A stretch of DNA of 64,000 bases from Diphasiastrum complanatum. Its lineage: Eukaryota; Streptophyta; Lycopodiopsida; Lycopodiales; Lycopodiaceae. The DNA lies in assembly GCA_029204225.1 (NCBI GenBank), contig CM055092.1, positions 10,875,806 through 10,939,805 of the forward strand, in the 5' to 3' direction. Under the pieces are notes generated by a model. It did not search any database. It saw only the letters and a list, made by a program, of their open reading frames with translations, and was not told the DNA's origin. Positions 43,641 to 54,807 of this stretch are shown here, one piece after another (the stretch's first letter is position 1; each line of letters opens with the position of its first letter). Both the position numbers and the translations under genes were made by a program.

Positions 43641-44600
43641 CAAGAAGTTTAGTCAATACTAAACCTACATCATAGCTTTAAGTGTCTAGATTGCCCAACA
43701 GGATCTTAAAAATTAATATACTCTAAAACAAGAGTACAGTCCACCGAAGATATTAGAGATGGTTTGTGTCTAGTACTACTGAAATCAAATTCAATGTGAA
43801 GTATAGTTCTGAAATAAATGGAAGAGCAGTATGATATCGCGAGTTCCTCAGGCGTCAAAGACGGCCATCGTCTAATCAGAAACTGAGAAGTCAAAGACGT
43901 CTGTGTTCTGATCAGAGTGAGTAAACAAGCGCAATCAAACAACAATGAAAGTGCATTCAATCACAACATGCATTCATCTACATTGTACACAGATAAAAAC
44001 AAGCTTCTGCTATATTACATTGAAGCACAATACAAATAGCAATTACAACCAAAAATTGATGGCGTAATTGGGAGGCTCAAATAATGCGTCTCATGGACGG
44101 AGCAACCATTAATCTGTGCTTGGACGATCTATTTATAGATTTCATCCAAGTATTAATTACATTGAATGCTTGTCACCTAATTAGGAAAGCCGTTGTACTT
44201 GGAAGTATATGGCTTTTGTGACAACTATATATAATATATACGGTCAATAATTCAGCATCGTTCAAGCGGACGAGGACGTCGCTGGAACGTTCCTCATTTA
44301 TTTGAGACGACCTTCGGGATTTTCCTCTCTCTTCGCAGTTTTTGCAAGAAGCCAAAGGTGACCTCAAAAAGACGGTGGTCTTTAAAACAGTTTAATGCAT
44401 GAAAATAGATGACCTTTGGGAATTTTCTCTCTCTTCGCATTTTTTGCAAAGGGCCGAAGGTGTGTTAAAAGCAGTTAAACTTTTGAACTATGCAAGTTTT
44501 CGCATTTTGAAAAAATGCGAAAAAGTCAAAGCTGTTGAAAACATAGCGTACTTCTGCAGACTGTCGAAAATGTAATGTGTTTCTGCAGACTTGTTCTAAA
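43641..44600 (-). repeat. Element K 5' LTR (3' end deleted)
   Basis: Sequence 43690-44050 matches, in reverse, the element M LTR at 48340-48700, including CTCAGGCGTCAAAGACGGCCATCG. A TATA box (CTATAAATAG on the minus strand) is near 44128. U3 holds a 12-bp-arm hairpin at 44497-44523 and purine/pyrimidine direct repeats around 44300-44460. The true U3 start was not found. Confidence 0.65.
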
Positions 44601-44782
44601 TGCAAGTTTTGTGGAAGTCCTTGAAGATGGACAAGTCTTCAATGACTTCAAGTTATTAAACTCATCATCTGAACTTTGAAATTATTACAGGATTGGTTAC
44701 CCTTTGCTGGAGATCAGCCGGAAGCCCGTTGTAGACATTCTTCACATGAACTGGTTGTCTGAGTTTGTGATTCCTATAGCTA
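44601..44782 (-). other. Element J-like fragment beside element L
   Basis: GGTTGTCTGA...TATCAGATGAGCA...ACCAAAG matches 41466-41530 in element J, so a small J-family piece is joined here to the broken RT of element L. Confidence 0.5.
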
Positions 44783-45190
44783 TCAGATGAGCAGATGCAG
44801 AACCAAAGTTGGTTTCACCTGAATTGTTTTGTGCAGCTTGCACACTTTGCACTCTTGGCCTTTGACTTCGAATCCTTCCGGTTGGAAGGTATACAGCTCC
44901 ACTTTGACATTGCCCTTGAGAAATTTTGTCTTCACATCCATTTGGTGCATTTCGAGGTCTTTCGTGGCTGCTAACGCAATCAGAGTCCTGGTTGACTGCA
45001 TCTTGATGACAGGTCTGAAAATTTCTTGATAATCCACTCCTTGGACTTGAGTGAATCCTTTAGCTACTAGTCGTGCTTTCCATTTTGCAATGGAACCATC
45101 AGAGTTGATCTTCTTCTTGAAGATCCACTTGTTGTCAATAACTCTTTTGTGAATGGGGAAGTCGACCAGTGTCCAAGTCTGATTCGTCAA
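44783..45190 (-). pseudogene. Element L reverse transcriptase N-terminus
   Basis: The frame reads NQTWTLVDFPIHKRVIDNKW, KKINSDGSIAKWKARLVAKG, FTQVQGVDYQEIFRPVIKMQ, LEMHQMDVKTKFLKGNVKVE and CKVCKLHKT. It then changes to an unrelated tail shared with the element J-type piece. The catalytic YVDD is not included. Confidence 0.85.
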
Positions 45191-45256
45191 AAAAAGTGTA
45201 CTCGCTTTCCATATCTTCTTGCCACTTCACAGCATCCTTGGAGTTAATTGCTTTGG

Positions 45257-46385
45257 CTAGGCTCTCTGGTTCTTCTGATGAGTCCAGAATGATTGAGGTG
45301 CATACCTCTCATGAACTGTCCGAGTCCGTGAGGACCTGCGAACGTTGGGTTGACCAGGATGCGATGATGCTTCGTCTTGAATTTCTTCAGAATTGCTCGA
45401 GCTATCTTGGTCTAGTCTAATGACAGGTATTGTCGGCTGCTCGGCTTCTGTAGCTGTAGCTGCAGGTTCTATAGAAGGAACATCAACGTTGGAAGAATCC
45501 ATTCTACGTAAAATAGGATGAAATAACATAGCATCATTTATCGATGGTTGTTTGAAATCATAGTATGTATGTTCTTGAAATATTACATCCCTAGAGACAA
45601 ATACTACATTGGTGGATGGATCATAAACTTTATAAGCTTTATGTTCATCTGGATAGCCAATGAAAATACATTTATTTGTCCTATGATCCAGCTTCTTCCT
45701 AAATTGTTTAGGAATGTGAACAAAACATATACAACCAAAGATTTTTAAATGGATGACACTAGGCTTGTGCCCATGCCAAAATTCATGAGGAGTCTTGTTG
45801 TTGACGACTTTGGTGTTGGATCTGTTCTGCACGTAACAGGCTATGGCAGTAGCTTCTTCCCAGGAATTCGCAAGTAGGTGTGCTTGATGTAGCATGGATC
45901 TGGCTGAGTTGAGAAGAGTTCGATTCTTCCTTTCTGCAATCCCGTGCTGTTGAGGTGAATAGGAAATGGTGAACTATACCATGTAGTCGGTCATCTCGTT
46001 AGAGATGTATTCGCCGCCACCATCAGTTCACAATGCCTTCACTTTTGTAGATGTTTGTGTCTCAGCCATGGCCTTGAATCTCTTGAAGCATTCGAAGGCT
46101 TCAGATTTGTGCTTAATGAACATGACTGTAGATCATCTAGAATAAAGTGATAAAATAGATTGCATCTCCTAATGATGGAGTTGGCATTGGACCACAAAGA
46201 TCTCTATGTACAAGATCTAATACATGCTTTGTTTTGATGGAATGTGATTTTGGAAACTTGCTTCTAGAGTGCTTCCCATAGATGCATGATTCACAAAAGA
46301 AAGATTTTCTATCTAATAAAGACAGGAAATTCAAACCATCAACTAAATTATTACAACGCATATAAGAAAGTGATCTTGTATTCAC
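45257..46385 (-). pseudogene. Element L integrase
   Basis: Frame 46137-46385 carries the pre-integrase zinc finger C-terminus and the first catalytic Asp (HRDLCGPM). The core between 45896 and 46136 is readable only across stops. Frame 45257-45895 carries ATAIACYVQNRSNTKVVNNK, TPHEFWHGHKPSVIHLKIFG and CICFVHIPKQFRKKLDHRTN, typical of the copia integrase C-terminal region, then a Ser/Glu-rich linker to RT. Confidence 0.8.
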
Positions 46386-46440
46386 GTGTCCAAATCGACT
46401 ATGCCACAGAGCAGTTTGTTTACATTTTCATTAGAGATAC

Positions 46441-47410
46441 TAGCTAATGGCCATTGTAAAATTCTGGCATCAGATCTACCTTGAAAACGATTAACTTGGG
46501 GTATCAAGTACATCTGACTATAGTGCATCCACCATCTCCTTTGATTGTCTTTTATTTCCATCAGTTCATTGGTAGTGTCGAACCAATTGAAAATTTTTAA
46601 CCTTAGGGGTGTTCATTCTCTGAACGATATTTGATCAATTAAGATTAGCTAATGAAATCCCAATGTAGTATCTAGTCCCTCCTTAGGTCCAGGTCTATAC
46701 TTTTTATCACTATTATACCCTTTAACTCCATTATTGCCTAGTGCTAGTTCTTCCTATCCCGAATAATCACATCATCAGAGCAAATAGATTTTTGATCAAG
46801 CCATGAAGATAGGAAGATCCTTGATCAGAGTGTCTTTTTCTTTTGACCAACAAAACCCATAAAAAGAGAATAGACTTGGAAAATACAAAAACTGTGTATA
46901 TCAGAAAATACAAAGGGCTAGTATCGAGACTTATCAGGTTCCCAATAACCACTTTGTAGAGTGAACATCCAAAGAACACAATCTTGGATGGATCTGCAAT
47001 AACATGTGCCTTGATCAGTGGGTGCGATCTGAATCTGTGATCCCAGGTGCCTTGATCAGTGTTACTCCCAACGATTGCTCTAAGAAATATCGAAACCCAA
47101 AAACAAGTCCAAAACTCTTGCAAAAATCCCAAAACATATGACACGCCATCATCAACTAATTAGAGTGCCTAAAAGATTGAAAGTCCAAAAACATTCAGAA
47201 AATATCAAAATACAAAAATAGTCCCACCAATACATCTAGAACTGAATGCAATTACGATAAGAGAGAAGAGTCACAAGACCCCGACCCCCATGATCTCTAA
47301 CATCCACCGGATCTAGCGTATTCGAGATTGCAGACCCAAGACAATCGATTCCCCTAGTGGCAATTCCAACCATGACAAACATCAAAAATGCCTTGGCTCA
47401 CAACTGAGGT
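46441..47410. other. Unassigned region before gypsy gag N
   Basis: On the minus strand 46441-46600 reads openly as FNWFDTTNELMEI, DNQRRWWMHYSQM and RFQGRSDARILQW, which I do not recognise. The rest is AT-rich and could be the leader of gag N, but no PBS is visible. Confidence 0.35.
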
Positions 47411-48335
47411 ATGCCTAAGATAAAGTTACCGAAGTTTAACGATCAAGGTGACCCTACCAGGTTTCTCCAGATGTACATAGAAGCTTTCAAAATTTGCGGA
47501 ATGAATGGCAACCAATCCATGAGGAACTATTTCAACTTATGCCTCACTAATTCTGCCAATGATTGGTATTTCAACCTAGATACCACCAAAAAGGAAGATT
47601 GGGCCACATCACGAAAGGCATTCATCTTGCGCTTCAAGGCCACTAGATTGATGGAAGATCCTCTCTTACAGTTTGGACAAGTGTGTATTAAGAGCCACGA
47701 GTCTGGTAGAGACTTTGTTGAAAGGGTCAAAAAGTTAAAGGAATAATGTACCCCAGCTAGTGAGCTTGACATTAGTGTCATCTCACGGTTTATGGCGGGG
47801 TTGCCAAAGAACATTCGGTGAAATATGAAACACAGAAGCAAATATGAAACGTTTAGTGAAGTATGTGCCGAAGCCATATGAGAGGCGGATGAAAGCTCGA
47901 GAAGTATTTTAGATAGCTCCATTGATAGATCCAAAGGGCAGGAAGATGAAAGAGTTTGGCTCCACGTCTTCTGCCCCAACCTCAATTGATGCCTTCGCTA
48001 AAGCACTAGAGAACCTGCAAATCCAACAGAGTGATCAGATGCAGAAGTTCACCACTAAGCTCCTGGGAACCGTAAGCTAGAAGCTTAAGGGTGTACAACA
48101 AGTACCCAGGGTACCACAACCGCCAGCCTATCCACGAAGAGAGGCCACTTGGTGTCCAGTCTGTACAGGCAATTGCACGACTAATGAATGCCCGCAATTG
48201 CGCCAACGCCTAGAGCAGACAAATACTGTCATCTGTATAGCATGAGTGGTCACGATACCTCCGAGTGTAGATACAACCCTCGAGTACAACAGTACTACCC
48301 GCAAAGACAAGTTGATAAACAATATCCACAATTAT
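47411..48335 (+). mobile_element. Element N: gypsy gag fragment
   Basis: Frame 47411-47746 has KIKLPKFNDQGDPTRFLQMY, SANDWYFNLD, ILRFKATRLMEDPLLQFGQV and GRDFVERVKKLKE, a Gag core homologous to E, F and G. It continues across stops with RFMAGLPKNIR. A CPVCTGNCTTNEC knuckle follows, with the X3 spacing and with His replaced by Cys, then CHLYSMSGHDTSEC with the second Cys replaced by Tyr. Element M's LTR interrupts it at 48336. Confidence 0.75.
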
Positions 48336-48858
48336 GCTGTCAATTTTTGGTTGTAATTGCTATTTGTATTGTGCTTCAGTGTAATATAGTAGCAGCTTGC
48401 TTTTATCTGTGTACAACGTAGATGAATGCATATGATTAAATGCACTTTCATTGCTATTTGATCGCGCTTGTTTACTCACTCCGATCAAAACATGGACGTC
48501 TACGACTCCTCAGTTTTTGATCAGACGATGGCCGTCTTTGACGCCTGAGGAACTCGCGATATCATACTGCTCTTCAATTTATTTCAGAACTCTACTTAAC
48601 ATTGAATCTGATTTCAGTAGTACCACACACACAAACCATCTCTAATCTCTTCGGTGGACTGTACTCTTGTTTTAGAGTATGAATTAATTTTTAAGATCCT
48701 GTTGGACAATCAAAACACTTAAAGTTGTGATTATATTTAGCATAAGCTGTCTATTAGACTATTTTTGCACCTAGCAACTGATCAGAACGAGAGAGCTATT
48801 TCACAATAATCCTACTCTCTTCTCCATTCTCGTTCTTCCTATCTCCCTTTCCCCATCA
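48336..48858 (+). repeat. Element M 5' LTR (U3 truncated)
   Basis: The right end CCCCATCA is followed by GAT and a PBS. The body matches the element K LTR in reverse. The left edge cuts straight into gag N without a typical TGTTGG start, so most U3 is missing. Confidence 0.65.
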
Positions 48859-48861
48859 GAT

Positions 48862-48873
48862 TGGTATCAAAGC
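48862..48873 (+). promoter_or_regulatory. Element M primer-binding site, tRNA-iMet type with one mismatch
   Basis: It reads TGGTATCAAAGC (standard TGGTATCAGAGC), three bases after the LTR end. Confidence 0.7.
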
Positions 48874-48925
48874 GTAGCTCAAACAAACCGAGAGATTAAG
48901 TTTGTTCTATTTGTGTACTATTATC

Positions 48926-49636
48926 ATGTCTCATATAGGTAGCTCTTCATCTTCATCACTCAGTGAAGCTAGAGTCATTGACAAGTTCAGTGGTTCTAAC
49001 TTCTACATTTGAAAGTTAAAACTTAGAATGATGTTGATAGATAGAGATCTTTGGGATGCAGTAGAAGGTGCAGACTTGAAACTAGAAGATGGTGATAAAG
49101 CAAAGGCCCGGAGGATCAAAGATCAAAAGGCCCTAACATGTATCACACTCAATCTGGCCGACTCCCAAGTATATCACGTTACCACGTGCAAAACCTCTAA
49201 GGAAGCATTGGACTTGTTATCAAGTCTTTATGAGACTCACGATGTAACCACGAGATTACATCTTAGAAGGAAGTTCTTTACTCTTAGCATGTCTGATTCT
49301 ACTGCCATCACTTCTCACATCAACAACTTTAAGTCCATGTTAGATTAGTTATCAACTGTAGAATGCTCTATTCAAGATGACGATGCCGTTATGACCTTGC
49401 TTTCTTCTCTTCCAGAGCACTTTGTGGTGATGATCTCCACACAACCCGACCTCACTCTTCAAAAGGTGATTGGTCATCTTCTTCAAGAAGAAATGCGAAG
49501 AAAGACAAGCAGCCTGTCCATCAAAGACAAATCCATGGCTCTATACACCAAGAAGAAAGATTATTCCAAGGGCAAGAATCAAGTGCAGCAGCAACAACAG
49601 AAGCCTCACACTCAAGGTGAGCATGGTGGTGTTTGA
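48926..49636 (+). pseudogene. Element M Gag
   Basis: It starts MSHIGSSSSSSLSEARVIDK and FSGSNFYI, a TGG-to-TGA stop, then KLKLRMMLIDRDLWDAVEGA (49028-49348). A CAG-to-TAG stop follows LD, then VMTLLSSLPEHFVVMISTQP and LLQEEMRRKT (49391-49636), a standard copia Gag layout. It ends in a Lys/Gln-rich stretch before the expected zinc knuckle, which is absent. Confidence 0.8.
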
Positions 49637-50812
49637 ATTTCCCATCTTCATTAGATAGGAAATCTTTCTTTTGTGAATCATGCATCTATGGGAAGCACTC
49701 TAGAAGCAAGTTTCCAAAATCACATTCCATCAAAACAAAGCATGTATTAGATCTTGTACATAGCGATCTCTGTGGTCCAATGCCAACTCCGTCATTAGGA
49801 GATGCAATCTATTTTATCACTTTCATAGATGATTATTCTAGATGGTCTATAGTCATGTTCATTAACCACAAATCTGAAGCCTTCGAAAGCTTCAAGAGAT
49901 TCAAGGCCATGGCTGAGACACAAACGTCTACAAAAGTGAAGGCACTTCGAACTGATGGTCGTGGCGAATACATCTCTAACGAGATGTCCAACTACATGGT
50001 TGAACATGGTATTAGAAGATAGTTCACCACTTCCTATTCACCTCAACAAAAACGAGATTGCAGAAAGGAAGAATCGAACTCTTCCCAACTCAGCCAGATC
50101 CATACATGAAGCACACCTACCTGCGAAGTTCTGGGTAGAAGCTACTGCCACAGTCTGTTACGTGCAGAACAGATCCAGCACCAAAGCCGTCAACAACAAG
50201 TCTCCTCATAAAGTTTGGCATGAGCACAAGCCTAGTGTCAGCCATTTAAAAATCTTTGGTTGTATATGTTTTGTTCACATTCCTAAACAACTTAGGAAGA
50301 AGCTAGATCATAGGACAAATAAATGTATTTTCATTGGCTATCCGGATGAACATAAAGCTTATAAAGTTTATGATCCATCCACCAATGTAGTATTTGTCTC
50401 TAGGGATGTAATATTTCAAGAACATACATACTATGATTTCAAACAACCATCGATAAATGATGCTATGTCATTTCATCCTACTTTACGTAGCATGGATTCT
50501 TCCAACGTTGATGTTCCTTCCATAGAACATGCAGCTACAGCTATAGAAGTCGAGCAACCGACAATACCTGTCATTAGACTAGACCAAGCTAGCTCGAGGA
50601 GATCTGAAGAAATTCAAGAAGAAGCATCATCGCATCCTAGTCAACCCAACGTTCGCAGGTCCTCATGGACTCAAATAGTTCTGGAGAGGTATGCACCTCA
50701 ACCATTCTGGACTTCATCAGAAGAACTAGGGAGCCTAGCCGAAGCAGTTAACTCCAAGGATGCTGTGAAGTGCAAGAAGATATGGAGAGCGAGTACAACT
50801 CACTTTTTTTGA
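49633..50812 (+). pseudogene. Element M pre-integrase and integrase
   Basis: Frame 49633-50022 has CESCIYGKHSRSKFPKSHSI, VHSDLCGPMPTPSLGDAIYF (first Asp), FIDDYSRWSIVMF and KALRTDGRGEYISNEM (second Asp). A CAG-to-TAG stop then interrupts. Frame 49955-50812 continues after a frameshift with NEIAERKNRTL (catalytic Glu), CYVQNRSSTKAVNNKSPHKV, KIFGCICFVHIPKQLRKKLD and the linker to RT. All three DDE residues are present but not in one frame. Confidence 0.85.
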
Positions 50813-51237
50813 CGAATCAGACCTGGACACTGGTCGACTTCCCCACTCACAAGAGAGTTATCGACAACAAGTGGATCTTCAAGAAGAAGATCAACTCTAA
50901 TGGTTCCATTGCAAAATGGAAAGCACGGCTGATGGCTAAAGGATTCACTCAAGTTCAAGGAGCGGATTATCAAGAAATTTTCAGTCCTGTCGTCAAGATG
51001 AAGTCAATCATGACTCTAATTGTGTTAGCAGCCGTGGAAGACCTCGAAATGCACCAAATGGATGTGAAGACAACATTTCTCAAGGGCAATGTCAAAGAGG
51101 AGCTGTATGCCTTCCAACTGGAAGGATTCGAAGTCAAAGGCCAAGAGCACAAAGTGTGCAAGCTGCACAAAGCAATCTACGGTTTGAAACAGGCCGCAAG
51201 AGCATGGTTCGATAGAATCAACTCTTATCAGGCATAA
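50770..51237 (+). pseudogene. Element M reverse transcriptase N-terminus
   Basis: The frame reads NQTWTLVDFPTHKRVIDNKW, GSIAKWKARLMAKGFTQVQG, DYQEIFSPVVKMKSIMTLIV, MDVKTTFLKGNVKEELYAFQ and AIYGLKQAARAWFDRINSY. It ends where a different LTR abuts at about 51229, before the YVDD motif. Confidence 0.85.
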
Positions 51238-51738
51238 ATCAAAACACTCGCCTCACAACTCTCTCTTTTTCTCTCTCTTTTCCTCTCTCACATCATTCAC
51301 ATAATCACAAAAAAGGAGGGAACTCAACTCTTTGATTGAACAAATGTAATATGAGAACATAAAATACAAAGGATTTGGCCCTTATATAGTTGGGTTCAAA
51401 TGAGTCGAGGTGGCAATTTTCTATTGGCTCATTTCTAAACTTAATAGTCTAAGTTGATTTGTTTTTCTTTGTTTTGGTAAGTAAGTTGACTTTACAATTT
51501 TTTTGTATTTCCCTCTTGAGCCATGCCACACTTTCTATTGTGCTTTGAGACACTTTTAACCAAAATTAATTGTTTACTCTTTTTTACGCTTCGAGGTATT
51601 TACAATATTTTGCGCTTTGTGCAATACAAGTGCACCATTTGTGTCTGACTTTGTAATTACATTACTTACAATAGGGAGGTTGTACGAGCCCTCAGTATTA
51701 TGTCTCGTGCATTGGGCATGTACCGTATGTGGCCAACA
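51229..51738 (-). repeat. LTR (possible solo LTR) with TATA box
   Basis: On the minus strand it starts TGTTGGCCACATACGG and contains CTATATAAG (51381-51389). It ends near the element M junction. A second, truncated copy is at 38875-39158. No coding region of this family is present on either side. A target-site duplication could not be confirmed. Confidence 0.6.
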
Positions 51739-52326
51739 ATGATGCCCTCTTACTTGATATCAAAAACTACTTCAATTCCTAACATATGGTGTGGACAAAT
51801 TTTTTTGATGGAGATGCAAAGCCCTTGTGCAATACAAAAGGAGAGTTTGCAGGATTCAATGGAACATGCGCTTTGAGGGCCAATTCGAAGGCCAAAGGCA
51901 AAGCTCAAGCTTTAGCAAAGGTTTTACGTGAAGGACATGTGCTCTAATTGGTCAAAAAAAATTACTTGCATAAGGTTCTAATAGGATGGGGTTTCAATAA
52001 TGGAGTTCTTGGACCATGGAGCTACTTTTAAAGAACATCCACAAGTATATATCACCTACAATTGATGTATCCGCATATTAATCACCTACACATATTTCCC
52101 AAGATCTCAAACAAGCACCACCTTGGAAAACCAACTATTAGTAGTTTAGCTGCATGACAATTTCCCTAACGATTGATCCTGCATACTTTAAACAAGTGCT
52201 TGCATCTAATGAAATCATAATCCATCTTGCATAACGATTATCTACAAGGCATCTATCACATGTTTATAAAAACCACTTGCCTCTCAAGAATCCAACAATC
52301 CATAATTGAGCATCAACTCCATGATC
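51739..52326. other. Unassigned AT-rich spacer
   Basis: No ORF with recognisable content. It starts the gene-bearing island: from here to 61020 no retroelement domain is seen. Confidence 0.4.
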
Positions 52327-52545
52327 TGCAAGTGCTCAACAGATCAAGAACTTACACAATCTATGCAAAACCAAAAATTCATAATCAAGCAGCATAATCT
52401 CCTTCCTTCTACAAGTGTTCACACTACTTAAGAACATGCACTATCTCTTGCAAAACCAACGAACACAAATCAAGCGGCATAATCACCTTACAAACGTTCC
52501 ACCACTCTAGAACATGCACTCTCTTGCAAAACCAATGATCCCTAA
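52327..52545. repeat. ~80-bp degenerate tandem repeat, about 2.5 units
   Basis: CAAGTG(C/T)TCA...AAGAAC(T/A)T...CTTGCAAAACCAA...AATCAAGC(A/G)GCATAATC recurs at about 52330, 52412 and 52492. Confidence 0.65.
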
Positions 52546-52552
52546 CGTGCGA

Positions 52553-52648
52553 GAGAGAACACTAATAGTCTCTAGAGAGAAAATCCTAATGTATACGCTA
52601 GAGAGAACACTAATAGTCTCGAGAGAGAAAATCCTAATGTATACACGT
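52553..52648. repeat. 48-bp tandem duplication upstream of PHF5A
   Basis: GAGAGAACACTAATAGTCTC(T/G)... recurs at 52553 and 52601 with one or two differences. A GA-rich tract and a run of about 15 G (52709-52723) follow. Confidence 0.8.
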
Positions 52649-53029
52649 ATACACAACAGAGAACGCTATTAGTTCCGAGCCAGAGAGAGAGAGGGAGGGA
52701 GAGAGAGAGGGGGGGGGGGGGGGAGAATCCAAATGTATACGAAATCACCTTTCTAAGCATCAAATTTTTTTGAAACATGAACTCAATGAAATTTTGACAT
52801 GTGTGACGTTGGATTTTAAAAAAAGCAATCTCGATACCCGAGGAGTCCAGGACCAACAAAAAGAAAACACAAGCACGTTAAAACCTGGCAGGATATCAAT
52901 AGGACCGTGCCTTGTGGCAGGACCCAAAAAAAAAAAGAAAAATAAAAATAAAATAAAAAAAGGGGCAGGAGACATTCTAGTACTTTCATCAGATCTCTGT
53001 TTCCTGCTCAGTGCTGAGCCTGCGTCGTC

Positions 53030-53036
53030 TATATAA
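53030..53036 (+). promoter_or_regulatory. PHF5A TATA box
   Basis: TATATAA lies about 110 bp before the 5' splice site of the inferred 5'-UTR intron and about 350 bp before the ATG, giving a plausible start of transcription near 53060. Confidence 0.55.
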
Positions 53037-53140
53037 TACGCTATGTCTCTCTAGATATCCCGCTCGATCCAAGATCAAACCTCTCCATTAGCTCACGCTC
53101 GTCTTCCTCAAAGCAGCGCAAATCAAACCCTCAATCACTG

Positions 53141-53347
53141 GTATGTATATTTTCAGTTTTGCGTTTGCTTTGAATAAAGCTTCTAGGATTTGTTTGATGC
53201 CTTCGCTTGTAGTTTGTCTTGGTATTTTTGGGGTGAAATTTAGACAGGATTCGAGTCAGTTTTGATCTGTTTAAGCTTTTCCAGCATTATGTTTGATAGC
53301 TGATGTCTCATGCTGGCCCTAGCGGACCTAGCTTGCTGTTTCTTCAG
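53141..53347 (+). other. PHF5A 5'-UTR intron
   Basis: Donor ACTG/GTATGT at 53141, a T-rich stretch, and acceptor TGTTTCTTCAG at 53347 define a 207-bp intron with GT-AG ends. It leaves a 5' UTR whose second exon begins GGTTTAGGGTT, a telo-box-like sequence common in plant housekeeping genes. Confidence 0.6.
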
Positions 53348-53358
53348 GGTTTAGGGTT
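53348..53358 (+). promoter_or_regulatory. Telo-box-like element in PHF5A 5' UTR
   Basis: GGTTTAGGGTT contains the complement of AAACCCTAA, a motif frequent near transcription starts of plant genes for translation and RNA processing. Position is seen directly; role is inference. Confidence 0.45.
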
Positions 53359-53388
53359 GCGAAGGAAGGATTCTAAGAAAGAGCAGCC

Positions 53389-53721
53389 ATGGCTAAGCAT
53401 CATCCTGATCTGATCATGTGCCGAAAGCAGCCTGGAATAGCGATAGGACGGCTCTGTGAAAAATGCGACGGGAAGTGTGTGATCTGTGATTCCTATGTTC
53501 GGCCATGTACCCTAGTCAGAGTTTGTGACGAGTGTAATTATGGATCTTACCAAGGAAGGTGTGTAATATGTGGCGGTGTTGGTATATCGGACGCTTATTA
53601 CTGCAAAGAGTGTACTCAACAAGAGAAGGACAGGGACGGATGCCCTAAAATTGTAAACCTTGGAAGCGCCAAAACCGATTTGTTCTACGAGCGGAAAAAA
53701 TATGGCTTCAAAAAGAGATAG
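53389..53721 (+). CDS. PHF5A: PHF5A-like SF3b subunit (splicing factor)
   Basis: The 110-codon intron-free frame matches the size and plan of PHD-finger-like protein 5A (yeast Rds3). This small zinc protein of the SF3b complex in U2 snRNP helps recognise the intron branch point in the nucleus. It starts [20 protein letters not shown]. Thirteen Cys are spaced as in the family (residues 11, 23, 26, 30, 33, 40, 46, 49, 58, 61, 72, 75, 85), enough for the three zinc sites of the trefoil-knot fold. Tyr36, known in the family to line the splice-modulator pocket, is kept. The C-terminus ends [12 protein letters not shown]. The ATG is in AGCCATGGC context. No stop, frameshift or unusual codon is present, so this is a functional gene or a very recent copy. 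Confidence 0.97.
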   Translation: MAKHHPDLIMCRKQPGIAIGRLCEKCDGKCVICDSYVRPCTLVRVCDECNYGSYQGRCVICGGVGISDAYYCKECTQQEKDRDGCPKIVNLGSAKTDLFYERKKYGFKKR

Positions 53722-53788
53722 TATAGGTCTACAAAGGCTTTGTGTGCTCGAAGTTCATTACTTTGAAGCACATTAATGGCCTTCGTAG

Positions 53789-54807
53789 GTAAGAGTAAAT
53801 ACATGCATGCAGGAATGCCAGGCTCCTCAGAAATATGAATTACGTGTCTGGGAGGATTAGCCAGATATTTGGCTCTTGGGAAAAAGTTTAGATGGGCTAG
53901 TAGACACAGGTTTTCTGTTTAAATTTCAGACGGTCTGCAAAAAGGCAGTGGCAAGGTTAGCAGAGACTTATTCTGTACAATTCATGGTTCTGCCACAATC
54001 ATTTGAAATATCATTTTAGATGTTTTTCAGGATAAATTTTTTTATAGGGTTTTGTTAGCTGGAATCCTTTCTGCATTCGGTTTAATTAACTATTAGACTA
54101 TTGGTTCTTCTATCAGAAGTAATTATGTTTGAGCTGCTAAGTCACTGTTCTAGATGCATACGAAGATGATCATACCATTTAGACGATTTTAGGGTTAACG
54201 TTAATCATTTGTAAGCTGAAAGCAGTGGCCTTACTCAGACTGAACTAATGTTTAAAGGTATTGAATGATTTTCTAACTTTTATAGTCCTGATTTCGCAGT
54301 CACAAACGGGTGAAAGTCATAGCTTTCTTATTGTCTTATTAATTGGCACGTGCTCAGCTTTACATCTCATAATCATTCTGTTGCAAATTACATTTGATAT
54401 TTTATATTGTGTTTAGCACGACTGTGCAAAGATGACGAATAGATTTCAGTCACTTAAATAGAGAGTTTGAGTAAATGGTTCGCAGGTTGAGTTGTGCACA
54501 TGTTAGAAAAATGATTTACGTGCTAAACCACTCTGTAACTGGTCTCAAGAGCAACATACTTATCTTGCCATATAATAATGATTTCTCTGCAATCACGTCA
54601 GTATATGATCATAAACGAAAATTTGCCAGAAGCTTTAATGCAACAGACTTTGGCATCAATATATGTTTTCGACCAGTCAGGTTAAACATTAAAATATCAA
54701 AATCAGCCTATGAAGTGTTAAATTGAGTCTTTATTTTGGGGTTTTGAACTGTAAACCGTAGTATCTGGCATTCGAGTCTGTAACAAGCAATTTGTTTTTT
54801 TTTACAG
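53789..54807 (+). other. Possible 3'-UTR intron of PHF5A
   Basis: TAG/GTAAGAG at 53789 and TTTTTTTTTACAG/ATG ending at 54807 are good splice signals in the 3' flank, but nothing proves they are joined. An open frame inside (54475-54726) has no recognisable content. Confidence 0.3.

Larger units (their letters stand above)
44783..46440 (-). mobile_element. Element L: Ty1-copia internal fragment
   Basis: From the right on the minus strand: protease end (LASISNENVN), pre-integrase (NTRSLSYMRCNNLVDG, CESCIYGKHSRSKF), integrase start (HRDLCGPMPTPSLGDAIYF), degraded integrase core (45896-46136), integrase C-terminus (45257-45895) and RT N-terminus (44783-45190). It is truncated in RT after KVCKLHK and in protease on the other side. 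No LTR. Very similar to M. Confidence 0.8.
48859..51228 (+). mobile_element. Element M: Ty1-copia, protease-deleted and RT-truncated
   Basis: Order is PBS, Gag (48926-49636), GAG-pre-integrase (49640-49760), integrase (to about 50690), RT N-terminus (50770-51228). The zinc knuckle and protease are missing between Gag and pre-integrase. RT stops at DRINSY, where an LTR of another family begins. This is the best guide to the K/L/M family. Confidence 0.8.

Noticed and set aside
47411-48335. Element N as the Gag of element M
   Set aside because: N's Gag is gypsy-type (RFLQMY, DWYFNL) and homologous to E, F and G. M has its own copia Gag after its PBS.
54475-54726. Small gene downstream of PHF5A
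   Set aside because: The frame lies inside a possible 3'-UTR intron, needs an arbitrary start, and has no recognisable sequence.
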